Positions 34,699-44,316 of a stretch of DNA of 64,000 nucleotides are shown here, piece by piece. How positions within the stretch are numbered: the first letter of the stretch is position 1; each line of letters starts with the position of its first letter. Source of the stretch: Kaistella sp. SH40-3. GTDB lineage: Bacteria; Bacteroidota; Bacteroidia; Flavobacteriales; Weeksellaceae. The stretch is from the NCBI RefSeq assembly GCF_030686865.1, contig NZ_JAQYUS010000002.1, positions 395,591 through 459,590 of the forward strand, in the 5' to 3' direction. Below the pieces are notes generated by a model that saw nothing but the letters and a program-made list of their open reading frames with translations, was not told the DNA's origin and made no database searches. The translations under genes and the position numbers were made by a program.

Positions 34699-36327
34699 TT
34701 AAACCTGAATTACGCCCAAATTAAATTTCTCGGTAATCGGCGCGTGGTTTGCCGCTTCGATTCCCATTGAAATCCATTTTCTGGTATCTACAGGATTAAT
34801 TATTGCATCTGTCCACAATCTCGCTGCAGCATAAGTTGGTTCGGTTTGTTTCTGATATCTTTCTGAAATGGTTTTCAAAATTTCCTGTTCTTCTTCTGCT
34901 GAAATTTCTTTTCCCTGTTTCTTTAAAGTCGAAGTTTGAATTTGAGCCAAAACTTTTGCCGCCTGACTACCTCCCATTACGGCAAGTTCTGCCCAAGGCC
35001 AAGCTACAATTAATCTCGGATCATAGGCTTTTCCACACATTGCATAATTACCTGCACCGTAAGAGTTTCCTGTAATAACGGTAAATTTCGGAACTACAGA
35101 ATTAGAAACGGCGTTTACCATTTTTGCTCCATCTTTAATGATCCCACCTTGTTCTGATTTTGAGCCTACCATAAATCCGGTAACATCCTGTAAGAATAAT
35201 AATGGAATTTTTCTTTGATTACAATTAGCAATAAACCGCGTGGCTTTATCTGCAGAGTCCGAATAAATAACACCACCGAACTGCATTTCTCCTTTTCCGT
35301 TTTTTACCAATTTTCTTTGATTCGCCACAATTCCTACGCTCCAACCATCAATTCTGGCGGTAGCACAAATAATCGTTTTACCATAATCTCCTTTATATTC
35401 TTCGAATTCTGAATTATCAACCAAACATTTAATAATATCAAAAGTATCATATTGTTCCGATCTTGAAACCGGCATGTGTCCGAAAATATCTTCTATTTTT
35501 TGTTTTGGTGGAAAACTTTCAGTTCTGTCAAAACCGGCTTTTTCGTAATCGCCGATTGATTTCATAATATTTTTAATTCTGTCCAGCGCATCTTTATCAT
35601 CTTTCGCCTTATAATCGGTCACACCCGAAACTTCGCAATGCATTGTTGCACCTCCTAAACTTTCATTATCAATGGTTTCGCCAATGGCTGCTTTCACCAA
35701 ATAACTTCCAGCTAAAAAAATAGAACCCGTTTTATCAACGATCATGGCTTCATCACTCATAATTGGCAAATACGCGCCACCCGCAACACAACTTCCCATC
35801 ACCGCAGAAATCTGAATAATTCCCATGGAACTCATTTTTGCATTGTTCCGGAAAATTCGGCCAAAATGTTCTTTATCTGGAAAAATTTCATCCTGCATTG
35901 GCAAATAAACTCCGGCAGAATCTACCAGATAAATGATTGGTAGTTTATTTTCCATTGAAATTTCCTGAGCACGAAGATTTTTCTTTGCGGTAATCGGAAA
36001 CCAGGCACCCGCTTTTACCGAGGCATCATTTGCAACGACCAAACATTGTTTGCCAGAAACGTAACCCATCTTCACCACTACTCCAGCGCTGGGGCAACCG
36101 CCTTGTTCTTCGTACATTTCATACCCTGCAAAAGCGCCAATTTCTATAGAATCAGAGTTTTTATCGAGAAGATAATCGATTCTTTCGCGTGCGGTTAATT
36201 TACCCTCATCACGCTGTTTTTGCAAACGTTTCTCACCACCACCTTTCTTTATTTCAGAAAGCAAGTTGGTAATTGCACCAAGTTTCAACTTATTTTGATC
36301 TTCTCTTTTGTTAAATTCTAAATTCAT
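34699..36327 (-). CDS. acyl-CoA carboxylase beta subunit (carboxyltransferase)
   Basis: A 542-residue carboxyltransferase of the biotin-dependent acyl-CoA carboxylase family. The N-terminal half has LTARERIDYLLD, SAVMGSCVAGGAYLPIMSDE and FLAGSYLVKAAIGE. The C-terminal half has FLQDVTGFMVGSKSEQGGII, GNSYGAGNYAMCGKAYDPR and WPWAELAVMGG. The DKEHFGRIFRNNA segment and overall length favour the methylcrotonyl-CoA (leucine catabolism) or geranyl-CoA type over propionyl-CoA carboxylase. No biotin carboxylase (alpha) subunit gene is adjacent, so it must be encoded elsewhere. Confidence 0.9.
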   Translation of the reverse strand: MNLEFNKREDQNKLKLGAITNLLSEIKKGGGEKRLQKQRDEGKLTARERIDYLLDKNSDSIEIGAFAGYEMYEEQGGCPSAGVVVKMGYVSGKQCLVVANDASVKAGAWFPITAKKNLRAQEISMENKLPIIYLVDSAGVYLPMQDEIFPDKEHFGRIFRNNAKMSSMGIIQISAVMGSCVAGGAYLPIMSDEAMIVDKTGSIFLAGSYLVKAAIGETIDNESLGGATMHCEVSGVTDYKAKDDKDALDRIKNIMKSIGDYEKAGFDRTESFPPKQKIEDIFGHMPVSRSEQYDTFDIIKCLVDNSEFEEYKGDYGKTIICATARIDGWSVGIVANQRKLVKNGKGEMQFGGVIYSDSADKATRFIANCNQRKIPLLFLQDVTGFMVGSKSEQGGIIKDGAKMVNAVSNSVVPKFTVITGNSYGAGNYAMCGKAYDPRLIVAWPWAELAVMGGSQAAKVLAQIQTSTLKKQGKEISAEEEQEILKTISERYQKQTEPTYAAARLWTDAIINPVDTRKWISMGIEAANHAPITEKFNLGVIQV

Positions 36328-36462
36328 AGGTCGGAAAAATTTGGCTTAAAGGTAAGTTTTTTTAAAATACTATTTCCCTTAAAGTGCATTGAAACTAACG
36401 ATTTGACTTACAGAAATTTATTTTGAAAATAATATAGAACCGTTCAAAATAAAAATACAAAA

Positions 36463-36507
36463 ATGCCGTTATACCTCTTAGGAATTATTCCTAGTTTATT
36501 TTTTTAG
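36463..36507 (+). other. possible 14-codon ORF followed by terminator (sRNA or leader)
   Basis: An ATG after an A-rich stretch begins a 14-residue frame, MPLYLLGIIPSLFF, ended by TAG. A strong terminator follows 17 bp later. It lies in the divergent gap between the carboxylase and the DMT transporter gene, which has its own promoter after the terminator. It could be a leader peptide, a small RNA, or chance. Confidence 0.3.
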
Positions 36508-36524
36508 TAGTTTATTATTTGAAG

Positions 36525-36560
36525 ACCCTAAAAGTTCCCAAAATTTTTAGGGTTTTTTTT
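36525..36560 (+). terminator. intrinsic terminator in a divergent gap
   Basis: A perfect 9-bp stem ACCCTAAAA/TTTTAGGGT (36525-36533 and 36545-36553) is followed by eight T on the plus strand. No annotated plus-strand gene precedes it, which implies an unannotated short transcript. Confidence 0.85.
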
Positions 36561-36597
36561 ATCCTCAAATCAACCTTTAAACTCAATCGAAAATCTG

Positions 36598-36605
36598 TAG
36601 ATTTG
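36598..36605 (+). promoter_or_regulatory. -7 promoter element for DMT transporter
   Basis: TAGATTTG, a perfect TAnnTTTG match, 22 bp before the GTG start at 36628. Confidence 0.5.
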
Positions 36606-36627
36606 CAAAAGTTAAAATATATAAATA

Positions 36628-37521
36628 GTGGTTAAAAATTCTGCACTTTTCCGGCTTCATATGATTGTTTTCCTTTGGGGTTTCACTGCAATTTTAGGAA
36701 AATTAATTCATGCCAATGCCCAAATATTAACTTTCTACAGGATGCTTTTTGCAGCCTTATTTTTATTTATATTCATTCGTTTTTATAAAAAAGAAAGCAT
36801 CAAAATTTCTAAGAAACTATTTATTCAACTCTCTGTAATTGGTGGATTTATGGCTTTTCACTGGTTTTGTTTCTTTTATTCTATCAAGGTTTCCAATGTT
36901 TCGATTGCATTGAGTTGTTTGTCTTTATCTACTTTATTTGCCGCTATTCTGGAGCCGATTATCTTTAAAAGGAAAATCGATATTTCGGAAGTCATTATGG
37001 GAATCGTCATCGTGATTTGTATGGGCTTAATTTTCAAGACTGAATTTCAATACAAAGAAGGAATTTTCTATGGAATTCTAACCGCTTTATTTGGGACTAT
37101 TTTTTCTGTTTTTAATGGAAAGATATTTGGTAAAACAAGTTCTGGCAATATTATTTTCTATGAAATTTTTTCTGGGTTAATTATTCTAAGTATCTTTTAT
37201 CTTTTAACCGGGCAAATTTTTCAACTCAATGAAATAAGTGGACGAGATTTAACGTTAATTATCATATTAGCAAGCTTTTTTACGGCATTCCCTATGTTGG
37301 AATCTGTAAACTTGATGAAGTATATTTCGCCATTTACCTTAATTTTAACTGTAAATTTAGAACCAATATACGGGATTATCCTTGCTTTTTTTATCTTTGG
37401 AGAGTCAGAGAAAATGAGCCCTATATTTTACGGCGCTTCTTTAGTTATGATATCGGCGATTATTGTTAATGGTATATTGAAATCAAGAAAAAACACAGCC
37501 GCAAAAAAAGAACTGGATTGA
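36628..37521 (+). CDS. EamA/DMT-family transporter
   Basis: A 297-residue inner-membrane protein with about ten hydrophobic segments and two EamA-like repeats. The first repeat begins at IVFLWGFTAILGKLI; the second is near GILTALFGTIFSVFNGKIFG. The start is a GTG at 36628, which fits the promoter 22 bp upstream; an ATG at 36661 would drop 11 residues before the first helix. Drug/metabolite transporters commonly export amino acids or other metabolites. The substrate is unknown. The PorV/PorQ-like gene overlaps its stop codon (TGATG). Confidence 0.88.
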   Translation: MVKNSALFRLHMIVFLWGFTAILGKLIHANAQILTFYRMLFAALFLFIFIRFYKKESIKISKKLFIQLSVIGGFMAFHWFCFFYSIKVSNVSIALSCLSLSTLFAAILEPIIFKRKIDISEVIMGIVIVICMGLIFKTEFQYKEGIFYGILTALFGTIFSVFNGKIFGKTSSGNIIFYEIFSGLIILSIFYLLTGQIFQLNEISGRDLTLIIILASFFTAFPMLESVNLMKYISPFTLILTVNLEPIYGIILAFFIFGESEKMSPIFYGASLVMISAIIVNGILKSRKNTAAKKELD

Positions 37522-38603
37522 TGAAAAAATTACTCTTTGCCGTTTTAGTGACTTCCGGAATTTCTTCTGAAGCTCAAATCGTGCGGAAATATTCGAACGA
37601 ATTTTTAAATATCGGTGCTGGAGCACGGGGACTGGCAATGGGCGGTGCAGTAATTTCTAATCAAAATGATGTGTATTCCCCTATGTGGAATCCGGCAGGA
37701 TTACTCGGTGTAGACCGCGATTGGCAAGGTGCAGCCATGCATGCAGAATATTTTGAATCTATTGCGAAGTACGACTATATCGCCTATGCAAAACCTTTGG
37801 ATAATAATGGGGGCGTTTTCGCAATTTCAATCGTACGACTTGGGGTAGATAATATTTTAAACACAACGCAATTAATTGATCCTGAAGGGAATATCGATTA
37901 CGATAAAATTACGAGTTTCTCCCAATCAGATTATGCAGCCTTAATTTCTTACGCTTTTCATCCGGGTGGAAATCAAAAATTAGATGTGGGAGTCAATGCA
38001 AAACTGGTCTATAGAAATGTAGGAAAATTTGCGAGTGGTTACGGTTTCGGATTTGATTTGGGCGCAATTTACCATTCCGATAATGGCTGGAATTACGGTG
38101 CCGTAATGAAAGATATTACCACTACAGTCAACTTCTGGACGGTAAATCAAAAAGAACTTTCTGCCGTAGTGAATGGCGAAGAATTTAATCCCGCACCGAA
38201 AGATAAAATGGAATTGACCATGCCTAAACTCAATTTAGGAATGAGCAGAAATTTCGAAATTAACCGTGATTTAGAATTAATGCCAGAAGCCGGAATTAAT
38301 GTTGATTTCGCTAAAACTGCCGCAGTTATTTCTACCGATTTTGCGAGTATCACACCGTATGCTGGCGCTGAACTCAAATTTCAGGATATGATTTTTGTAC
38401 GGGTTGGTTTAAATAGATTTCAAACCGTTACCGATATTGAAAATTTAAAAAGAAAAGTTTCCTTCCAGCCAAGTGCCGGAATCGGAATTAAATATCAAGG
38501 TCTAACACTCGATTACGCTATCACTAATTCTGGAATTGGCGGATCTAATTTTTACTCTAATTTCTTTTCTCTGAAATTGGATATGGGTGATTTTAGAAAT
38601 TAA
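37521..38603 (+). CDS. PorV/PorQ-family outer-membrane protein
   Basis: A 360-residue beta-barrel with a signal peptide (MKKLLFAVLVTSGISSEAQ). The ATG at 37521 is preferred over the TTG one codon earlier. The family signature FLNIGAGARGLAMGGA with the following MWNPAGL is characteristic of PorV/PorQ proteins. These are FadL-like barrels that serve the type IX secretion system: PorV carries cargo to the attachment complex, and PorQ belongs to the PorU-Z-Q complex. The length is near PorV, but which member this is cannot be settled. A T9SS cargo gene follows 145 bp downstream. It overlaps the DMT gene stop codon. Confidence 0.82.
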   Translation: MKKLLFAVLVTSGISSEAQIVRKYSNEFLNIGAGARGLAMGGAVISNQNDVYSPMWNPAGLLGVDRDWQGAAMHAEYFESIAKYDYIAYAKPLDNNGGVFAISIVRLGVDNILNTTQLIDPEGNIDYDKITSFSQSDYAALISYAFHPGGNQKLDVGVNAKLVYRNVGKFASGYGFGFDLGAIYHSDNGWNYGAVMKDITTTVNFWTVNQKELSAVVNGEEFNPAPKDKMELTMPKLNLGMSRNFEINRDLELMPEAGINVDFAKTAAVISTDFASITPYAGAELKFQDMIFVRVGLNRFQTVTDIENLKRKVSFQPSAGIGIKYQGLTLDYAITNSGIGGSNFYSNFFSLKLDMGDFRN

Positions 38604-38748
38604 AAACAGATTCAAAACCTTTTGAAGACGATTACTATTTCTCAGAAATGAATCTAAGAAATGATTCGCGCTTGCTTTTATAGTAAGAAATTCAGACAAA
38701 AAAAATTCTTAAATTCTAAAAATTAGTACATTAGCACAAATTAAATTT

Positions 38749-41559
38749 ATGAAAAAAATTTACTTCTTCTTTTTCTCCCTCTTTTATATTGCAAATTTCT
38801 CTCAAACTATTGATGCCGAGATTTACGAAATTAATCAAAACACCGGCGTAAATCCTCAGTATTTACAGAAATACAATGACCAGTTACTTTTCTGGAGCGG
38901 CGATCTGTGGAGTTATAATTTTACGACCAAAAAAAGTACTTTAATTAAAAAGATATTTCCATACACACCGCAATTTTCGAGCGATGTTCAATTTACCTTA
39001 TTCCAAAACAAGGTTTATTTTTTGGTCGATGTTTCATCGAAAACACAACTTTGGACAACCGACGGAACAGAAACTGGAACCAAACAGATTTTTGAATTTC
39101 CAGATGATTACGTAATGCAAATCACGGCTGATGAAAACAAAATTCTCATCACCGAAAGAAACAATATTTATATTTCCGATGGAACTTCTGCGGGAACAAA
39201 ATTGCTCAAACAGATGGAAGGGCAGACTTTAGAGTCAAAAGCATTCAAGTTTAATTCTCACTTTATGTATGCCGCAAAAAATGCTAATTACAGTAATGAA
39301 CTTTGGATCACGAACAGCATTGATGAAACTACTACGAAAATAAAAATTGCCGGTACTGAAAATCCATTATACATTCACACTACATTAAAATGTTTCAATT
39401 TAAATGGGACGATATTGTTTGGCGCTAGAAATGCTAGTGGTACACAAACTGGTTTATGGTCACTAGATCTTGCCACCAAAACAGCGAAATTTATTTATAC
39501 TACAAGAGGAGATTTAAGTTCAGGCGAAATTTTAAATAATAAACTTGTTTTCATGGGTAATACTATTGAAAATGGCTCTAATCTTTTCGTTACCGATGGA
39601 ACTCCTGAAAACACCAAAGTACTTAGTTCAACCATGCATTTCGCGTCATCTAACCAGTATGAACTTGGTTTACAAAAATTAGGGAATTCTATTTACTTCT
39701 TTCCTTACAGTCAGGAACGAAACCGCCTTTGGAAAACCGACGGAACGGTAAGTGGAACCGTGCAGACCAACGTTATCATTCCAAATGATTTTTCAGCAAA
39801 TATGCTTCGATATTTTCCCATTAATGAAATGATTTTAATTGAAAATTCTGGACACACGACTTTTTATTTGATGGATCAGTTTGAAAATTTAATTCTCCTC
39901 GGGGAGAATAGATTACACAATTCAATTGAAATCGCTGGGAAAATGATTTTCCCTTATGAGAATCAAAAATATGGAAAAGAACTTTTTCAATATCACCTGG
40001 AAACTAAAGAAGTATCTCTATTTAAAGATACGATGCACGAGCAAGGAAGTAAGCCTATTAACGCAGTTGCTACGGCAGATCATGGTTTAATTTTCACCGC
40101 CTTTGATCAGTATTACAACAATCAATTCTACAAAATAGCAAAGAAAGGCGACGAACCCGAAGCCGTTAAAATCAGCAATTCAATCTACACCAATGTACCG
40201 GAAGGCGAATTGTTTAGAGTTGGAAATTCTTACTACATCACCCCAAATTCTTACTCCTCACAAATTGTAAAAACAAACGGAACCGAAGCGGGAACAAAGA
40301 AAATGACGCTGCCACAAAATACAGAAGTTAGTGCAAATAGTAAATTCGGAAATCTAAATGATGAGTCGCTCATCACCACTACGTATTACAATGCAGGTGA
40401 TGGCTCAAAGATTCGTGTTTTCAAAAATGACATTAATAGTGATACTTTAGAATTACTTAAAGAAGTACCAGGTAGATCATCACCCCGAACTAAATCAATC
40501 TTATATAACAACTCCCTCTATTTCATGATTTCTAATGATATTTATAAGGAGGAAATTTGGAAAACAGATGGTTCAGCGGAGGGAACTGTGATCGCTTTCA
40601 ATATTCCAGATGAAGAATATTATAACAACGCAACACAGATTTTAGGCGTATTTGATCATCAACTTCTCATTGCTAAAAATTACCGATTATTTAAGTACAA
40701 CAGCAGCACGCAAGTCGTAACCGAAATTCCTTTTCCGGCTAATGACTGGGGATATGGTCAATGGAATGTTTCTCAAGAAATAATCGAAGTTGATGACAAG
40801 TTATATTTATTGTCTCAAAACGGATACGGTACCATTTATAAATTTGATAATCTACAAACTCCTCCTACCGAAATTTTAAGCAGTAATTACATGGGTGTTT
40901 TTGCAAATTTTAACAAGTGTGGTTCAACGCTTTACTTTGGTACAAGTAATTACGAAGGGAAAAGCAACAATTTATGGAGCATTAATATCAATAACAATTC
41001 TTATAAAGAAATTAGTATAAACGCTAACACCCCAGCCATTTCTAATTTGACGTGTATTAATAATTATCTTTATTTCACTAAGGAAAATAGCAGTAAAATT
41101 TGGCGAACCAATGGAACTGCGGAAAGCACTATCACAATACCAGTCAACGTTGTAAATGAAGAACAAATTGCAGATACTGATCAGATTTTAAAGTTGGTCA
41201 ATTTAGAAAACACTTTATATTTTGTAGCAAATACAAAAACATCTGGCGAAGAATTGTATGCTGTAACCACCGAATTGCCAATTTATCTTAACACAGGAAA
41301 TGTAAAATCAGGCGCTCAAAAACTGAAGTTAATTCTATTTCCAAATCCGGCTTCAAGTTTTATTAAAATTAAAGAAACTGGTAGTTTAAAAGTGGAAAAC
41401 TATACCATTTTTGATTTTTCGGGTAGGCTTATTTCTTCTGGGAAATACACCAATGAAAATCAAATCATTGATGTTTCGCAATTAAATGCAGAAAATTACC
41501 TCATTGAAATTACGACTAAAAACGGAACTCAATTCTCGCAACAGTTTATTAAAAAATAA
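38749..41559 (+). CDS. ELWxxDGT-repeat protein with T9SS type A sorting domain
   Basis: A 936-residue extracellular protein with a signal peptide (1-18, ANFSQ). Many ELWxxDGT-type beta-propeller repeats are visible, for example QLWTTDGTETGTK, NLFVTDGTPENTK, RLWKTDGTVSGTV and EIWKTDGSAEGTV. The last 75 residues are a T9SS type A sorting tail: LILFPNPASSFIKIKE, then IFDFSGRLISSGKY and ending FSQQFIKK. T9SS cargo is exported across the outer membrane and either released or anchored to lipopolysaccharide. The repeats suggest a large propeller for adhesion or binding. A TACATTAG -7-like sequence (7 of 8) lies at 38727. Confidence 0.93.
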   Translation: MKKIYFFFFSLFYIANFSQTIDAEIYEINQNTGVNPQYLQKYNDQLLFWSGDLWSYNFTTKKSTLIKKIFPYTPQFSSDVQFTLFQNKVYFLVDVSSKTQLWTTDGTETGTKQIFEFPDDYVMQITADENKILITERNNIYISDGTSAGTKLLKQMEGQTLESKAFKFNSHFMYAAKNANYSNELWITNSIDETTTKIKIAGTENPLYIHTTLKCFNLNGTILFGARNASGTQTGLWSLDLATKTAKFIYTTRGDLSSGEILNNKLVFMGNTIENGSNLFVTDGTPENTKVLSSTMHFASSNQYELGLQKLGNSIYFFPYSQERNRLWKTDGTVSGTVQTNVIIPNDFSANMLRYFPINEMILIENSGHTTFYLMDQFENLILLGENRLHNSIEIAGKMIFPYENQKYGKELFQYHLETKEVSLFKDTMHEQGSKPINAVATADHGLIFTAFDQYYNNQFYKIAKKGDEPEAVKISNSIYTNVPEGELFRVGNSYYITPNSYSSQIVKTNGTEAGTKKMTLPQNTEVSANSKFGNLNDESLITTTYYNAGDGSKIRVFKNDINSDTLELLKEVPGRSSPRTKSILYNNSLYFMISNDIYKEEIWKTDGSAEGTVIAFNIPDEEYYNNATQILGVFDHQLLIAKNYRLFKYNSSTQVVTEIPFPANDWGYGQWNVSQEIIEVDDKLYLLSQNGYGTIYKFDNLQTPPTEILSSNYMGVFANFNKCGSTLYFGTSNYEGKSNNLWSININNNSYKEISINANTPAISNLTCINNYLYFTKENSSKIWRTNGTAESTITIPVNVVNEEQIADTDQILKLVNLENTLYFVANTKTSGEELYAVTTELPIYLNTGNVKSGAQKLKLILFPNPASSFIKIKETGSLKVENYTIFDFSGRLISSGKYTNENQIIDVSQLNAENYLIEITTKNGTQFSQQFIKK

Positions 41560-41609
41560 CTAGTTTTATCAAAAGATAAATTGATTATTAATTTTTGAAA
41601 CTTTTTTAT

Positions 41610-42419
41610 ATGAAAAAAATTCTGCAAATTTCTACTGTTTTGGTTGCTGCGTTTTTCTACGGACAGCAGGTTTCTGACTATCAATACATTTATGTTCCAG
41701 AAACATTTAGTAATGTTAAAGCAAATAAACATGGATTGAATGAATTGCTTACTTTAAAATTAAAACAGAAAAAGTTTATGATCATTAAAGAAAGTGTAGA
41801 AAATTGGCCTGCGGAACTGGCAGGAAATCCTTGCCAAGTGCTCAGGGCAGAACTATCTGACACGAGCAGTATGTTCAAAAACAAAGTGAGTATTGATTTT
41901 AAAGATTGTGAAAATAAATCAATTTTATCCCTCGATGGAAAATCTTTAATAAAGGAATTTGAACCTGGAATGCGCGATGCATTAGAAGATGCATCAAAAA
42001 AAATCCCGTTGTCGGTACCGTTGGAAAGGCCGTATGCAAAAAAAACCGACGAACTTACGAAAGAAATTCCCACGACAAAAATTGCAAATACAGAAGTCGC
42101 AATAGTCCCCCAAAAAAACACCAAACAAGTTGTTCCAACGCCAAAAATACAAGCAACTGCCGAAATAAAAGCAGAAGTTTATAGCAATGGTTCTTTAACA
42201 CTGAACAGAATTTTTCTGGCCAATGGAGAATTTATTTTAGTAAATCCCAACAATTCAGTTCCGTACGCCACCTTTAAACCTTCTGGAAAAAAAGACGTTT
42301 ATAGAGTTCAACTTGAAAATGGAACATCAACAATAGGTTATTTGGAAGATGGAAAAATAGAAGTAGAATTGGTTAACGCTGACGGAAGTTTCAGAACAGA
42401 AGTTTTTTCGAAAAAGTAA
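41610..42419 (+). CDS. hypothetical secreted protein
   Basis: A 269-residue protein starting at an ATG at 41610; an in-frame TTG five codons upstream is less likely. A signal peptide (1-19, FFYGQQ) is followed by a domain with QYIYVPETFSNVKANKHGLN and a Pro/Thr/Lys-rich linker (about 145-190). A C-terminal domain ends EVELVNADGSFRTEVFSKK. Proteins with this start recur in flavobacteria but have no assigned function that I recognise. It is followed by uvrC, convergent and only 3 bp away. Confidence 0.82.
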   Translation: MKKILQISTVLVAAFFYGQQVSDYQYIYVPETFSNVKANKHGLNELLTLKLKQKKFMIIKESVENWPAELAGNPCQVLRAELSDTSSMFKNKVSIDFKDCENKSILSLDGKSLIKEFEPGMRDALEDASKKIPLSVPLERPYAKKTDELTKEIPTTKIANTEVAIVPQKNTKQVVPTPKIQATAEIKAEVYSNGSLTLNRIFLANGEFILVNPNNSVPYATFKPSGKKDVYRVQLENGTSTIGYLEDGKIEVELVNADGSFRTEVFSKK

Positions 42420-42422
42420 ATC

Positions 42423-44216
42423 CTAGTTAGAATTAAAATATTCCCAAACCACTTTCCCTTTCGATTTCCCTAAGATTTCTTCTAAGGTTTCTAAATTCGA
42501 TTCTTTAACCCGCTTCACTGATTTCAGTTTTTGAAGCAGAAGTTCTACGGTCTTTTCACCAACACCCGGAATTCCGTCCAGTTCAGATTTAATGGTAGAA
42601 TTTGTTCTGCGCGTCCGATGATGTCTTACGCCAAAACGGTGCGATTCGTCCCGAACTCTTTGCAGAATTTTGAGCGTTTCAGATTTCTTATCTAAATATA
42701 ACGGAATCGAATCTTCGGGGAAATAAATTTCTTCCAAGCGTTTTGCAATTCCAATAATGGTGATTTTTCCGTACAAACCAAGTAACTTCAAACTCTTTAC
42801 CGCAGAGGAAAGTTGACCTTTTCCACCATCAATTAAAATAAGTTGTGGCAAAGGTTCGGCTTCTTCTAAAACTCTTTTGTAGCGACGGTAAATCACTTCT
42901 TCCATCGTTTTATAATCATCAGGTCCGACAACGGTTTTCGGGTGAAAAATTCGATAATCTGCTTTGCTCGGTTTCCCATCTTTGAAAACGACACACGCCG
43001 AAACAGGATTTGTTCCCTGAATATTTGAGTTATCAAAACCTTCAATATGGCGGGGTTCTGTTGGCATTCGCAACAACTTCTGCATTTCTGCCATAATTCG
43101 GTTCGTATGTCTTTCTGGATCTACAATCTGAACTTGCTTCAGTTTTTCAACACGATATTCTTTCGCATTTTTTTCGGACAGTTCCACAATTCGTTTCTTG
43201 TCACCCATTTTAGGAACAATCAATTTCACATTGGGAATTTCTAAGGTTAAATGAAACGGAATCAGAATTTCTTTTGAATTAGAATCAAACTTCTGGCGAA
43301 TTTCAATCATGGCTTCTTCTAAAATATCTTCATCAGATTCTTCCAGAACTTTCTTAATTTCTGTCGTAAAACTTTGGATAATATTTCCGTTCTGAATTTT
43401 GAAATAATTAATGTAGGCCGCAGTTTCATCACTCGTCATTCCGAAAACATCAACATCATCAATATTGGGATTTACGACCGTATGTTTGTGCTGATAATCT
43501 TCAAGCAAGTCGATTCTTTCCTTAATCGCCTGCGCATTTTCAAACTCTAAATTTTCTGCAAAAACCATCATTTGATTGATCAAATATTCTTTAGCAGTTC
43601 GGAAATCTCCTTTTACAATCCCGCGAATTGCTTCAATTTTCTTATCGTAATGCTCTTTCATTTCAAGCATTTCACACGGACCTTCACAGTTTTTAATGTG
43701 ATATTCCAGACAAACTTTGTATTTTCCTTCCGCAATTTTTTTCGGCGAAAGATTTAGATTACAAGTTCGAATTTTGTAAAGATGTTTAATGGTATCCAAC
43801 AAAACCTTAGCAGGACGAACTTTCGCATAAGGTCCAAAATATTCGGAACCATCTTTAATTTTAGTCCGCGTTAAAAAAACTCTGGGGAAATCTTCATTTT
43901 TAATGCAAATCCAGGGATAGGTTTTATCATCCTTGAGCATTACATTATAAAACGGCTGATGTTCTTTAATTAAATTATTTTCCAACAAAAGAGCGTCGTA
44001 TTCACTGTTTACAACGGTCGTTTCGAGACGGAAAATTTTGGCAACCATGATTCGAGTTCGGTAACCCGACTGGTTTTTATTGAAATAAGAAAGAACTCTT
44101 TTCTTTAAATTCTTCGCTTTACCAACGTATAATAAGTTTCCGTTTTTATCATAATATCGATAAACTCCAGGATCAGACGGCAAAGTTTTTAATTGAAGTT
44201 CAAGATCAGCATTCAT
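42423..44216 (-). CDS. uvrC: UvrABC excinuclease subunit C
   Basis: A 597-residue UvrC. The N-terminal GIY-YIG nuclease has GVYRYYDKNGNLLYVGKAKN (residues 17-36). The UVR domain that binds UvrB is YLINQMMVFAENLEFENAQA. The RNase H-like 5' nuclease domain (about 380-540) has HIEGFDNSNIQGTNPVSACV and LILIDGGKGQL. Tandem helix-hairpin-helix motifs close the protein (LDGIPGVGEKTVELLLQK). UvrC makes both incisions around bulky DNA lesions. A perfect -7 element sits just upstream of the start. Confidence 0.96.
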   Translation of the reverse strand: MNADLELQLKTLPSDPGVYRYYDKNGNLLYVGKAKNLKKRVLSYFNKNQSGYRTRIMVAKIFRLETTVVNSEYDALLLENNLIKEHQPFYNVMLKDDKTYPWICIKNEDFPRVFLTRTKIKDGSEYFGPYAKVRPAKVLLDTIKHLYKIRTCNLNLSPKKIAEGKYKVCLEYHIKNCEGPCEMLEMKEHYDKKIEAIRGIVKGDFRTAKEYLINQMMVFAENLEFENAQAIKERIDLLEDYQHKHTVVNPNIDDVDVFGMTSDETAAYINYFKIQNGNIIQSFTTEIKKVLEESDEDILEEAMIEIRQKFDSNSKEILIPFHLTLEIPNVKLIVPKMGDKKRIVELSEKNAKEYRVEKLKQVQIVDPERHTNRIMAEMQKLLRMPTEPRHIEGFDNSNIQGTNPVSACVVFKDGKPSKADYRIFHPKTVVGPDDYKTMEEVIYRRYKRVLEEAEPLPQLILIDGGKGQLSSAVKSLKLLGLYGKITIIGIAKRLEEIYFPEDSIPLYLDKKSETLKILQRVRDESHRFGVRHHRTRRTNSTIKSELDGIPGVGEKTVELLLQKLKSVKRVKESNLETLEEILGKSKGKVVWEYFNSN

Positions 44217-44220
44217 GATA

Positions 44221-44228
44221 CAAAAATA
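44221..44228 (-). promoter_or_regulatory. -7 promoter element at uvrC start
   Basis: On the minus strand TATTTTTG matches TAnnTTTG and ends only 4 bp before the uvrC ATG. The mRNA may be leaderless, as for sbcD. Confidence 0.45.
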
Positions 44229-44259
44229 GGGATTTGCTTTGTAAAAAAAGAACTGCTAA

Positions 44260-44297
44260 AAATAAAACCAGTCTGCCGAAATTGACAGACTGGTTTT
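44260..44297 (-). terminator. intrinsic terminator
   Basis: A perfect 12-bp stem AAAACCAGTCTG/CAGACTGGTTTT (44264-44275 and 44286-44297). Read on the minus strand it is followed by T-rich sequence. It ends the gene at 44317-46131. Confidence 0.85.
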
Positions 44298-44316
44298 AAA
44301 ATACATTTTAAAAATA

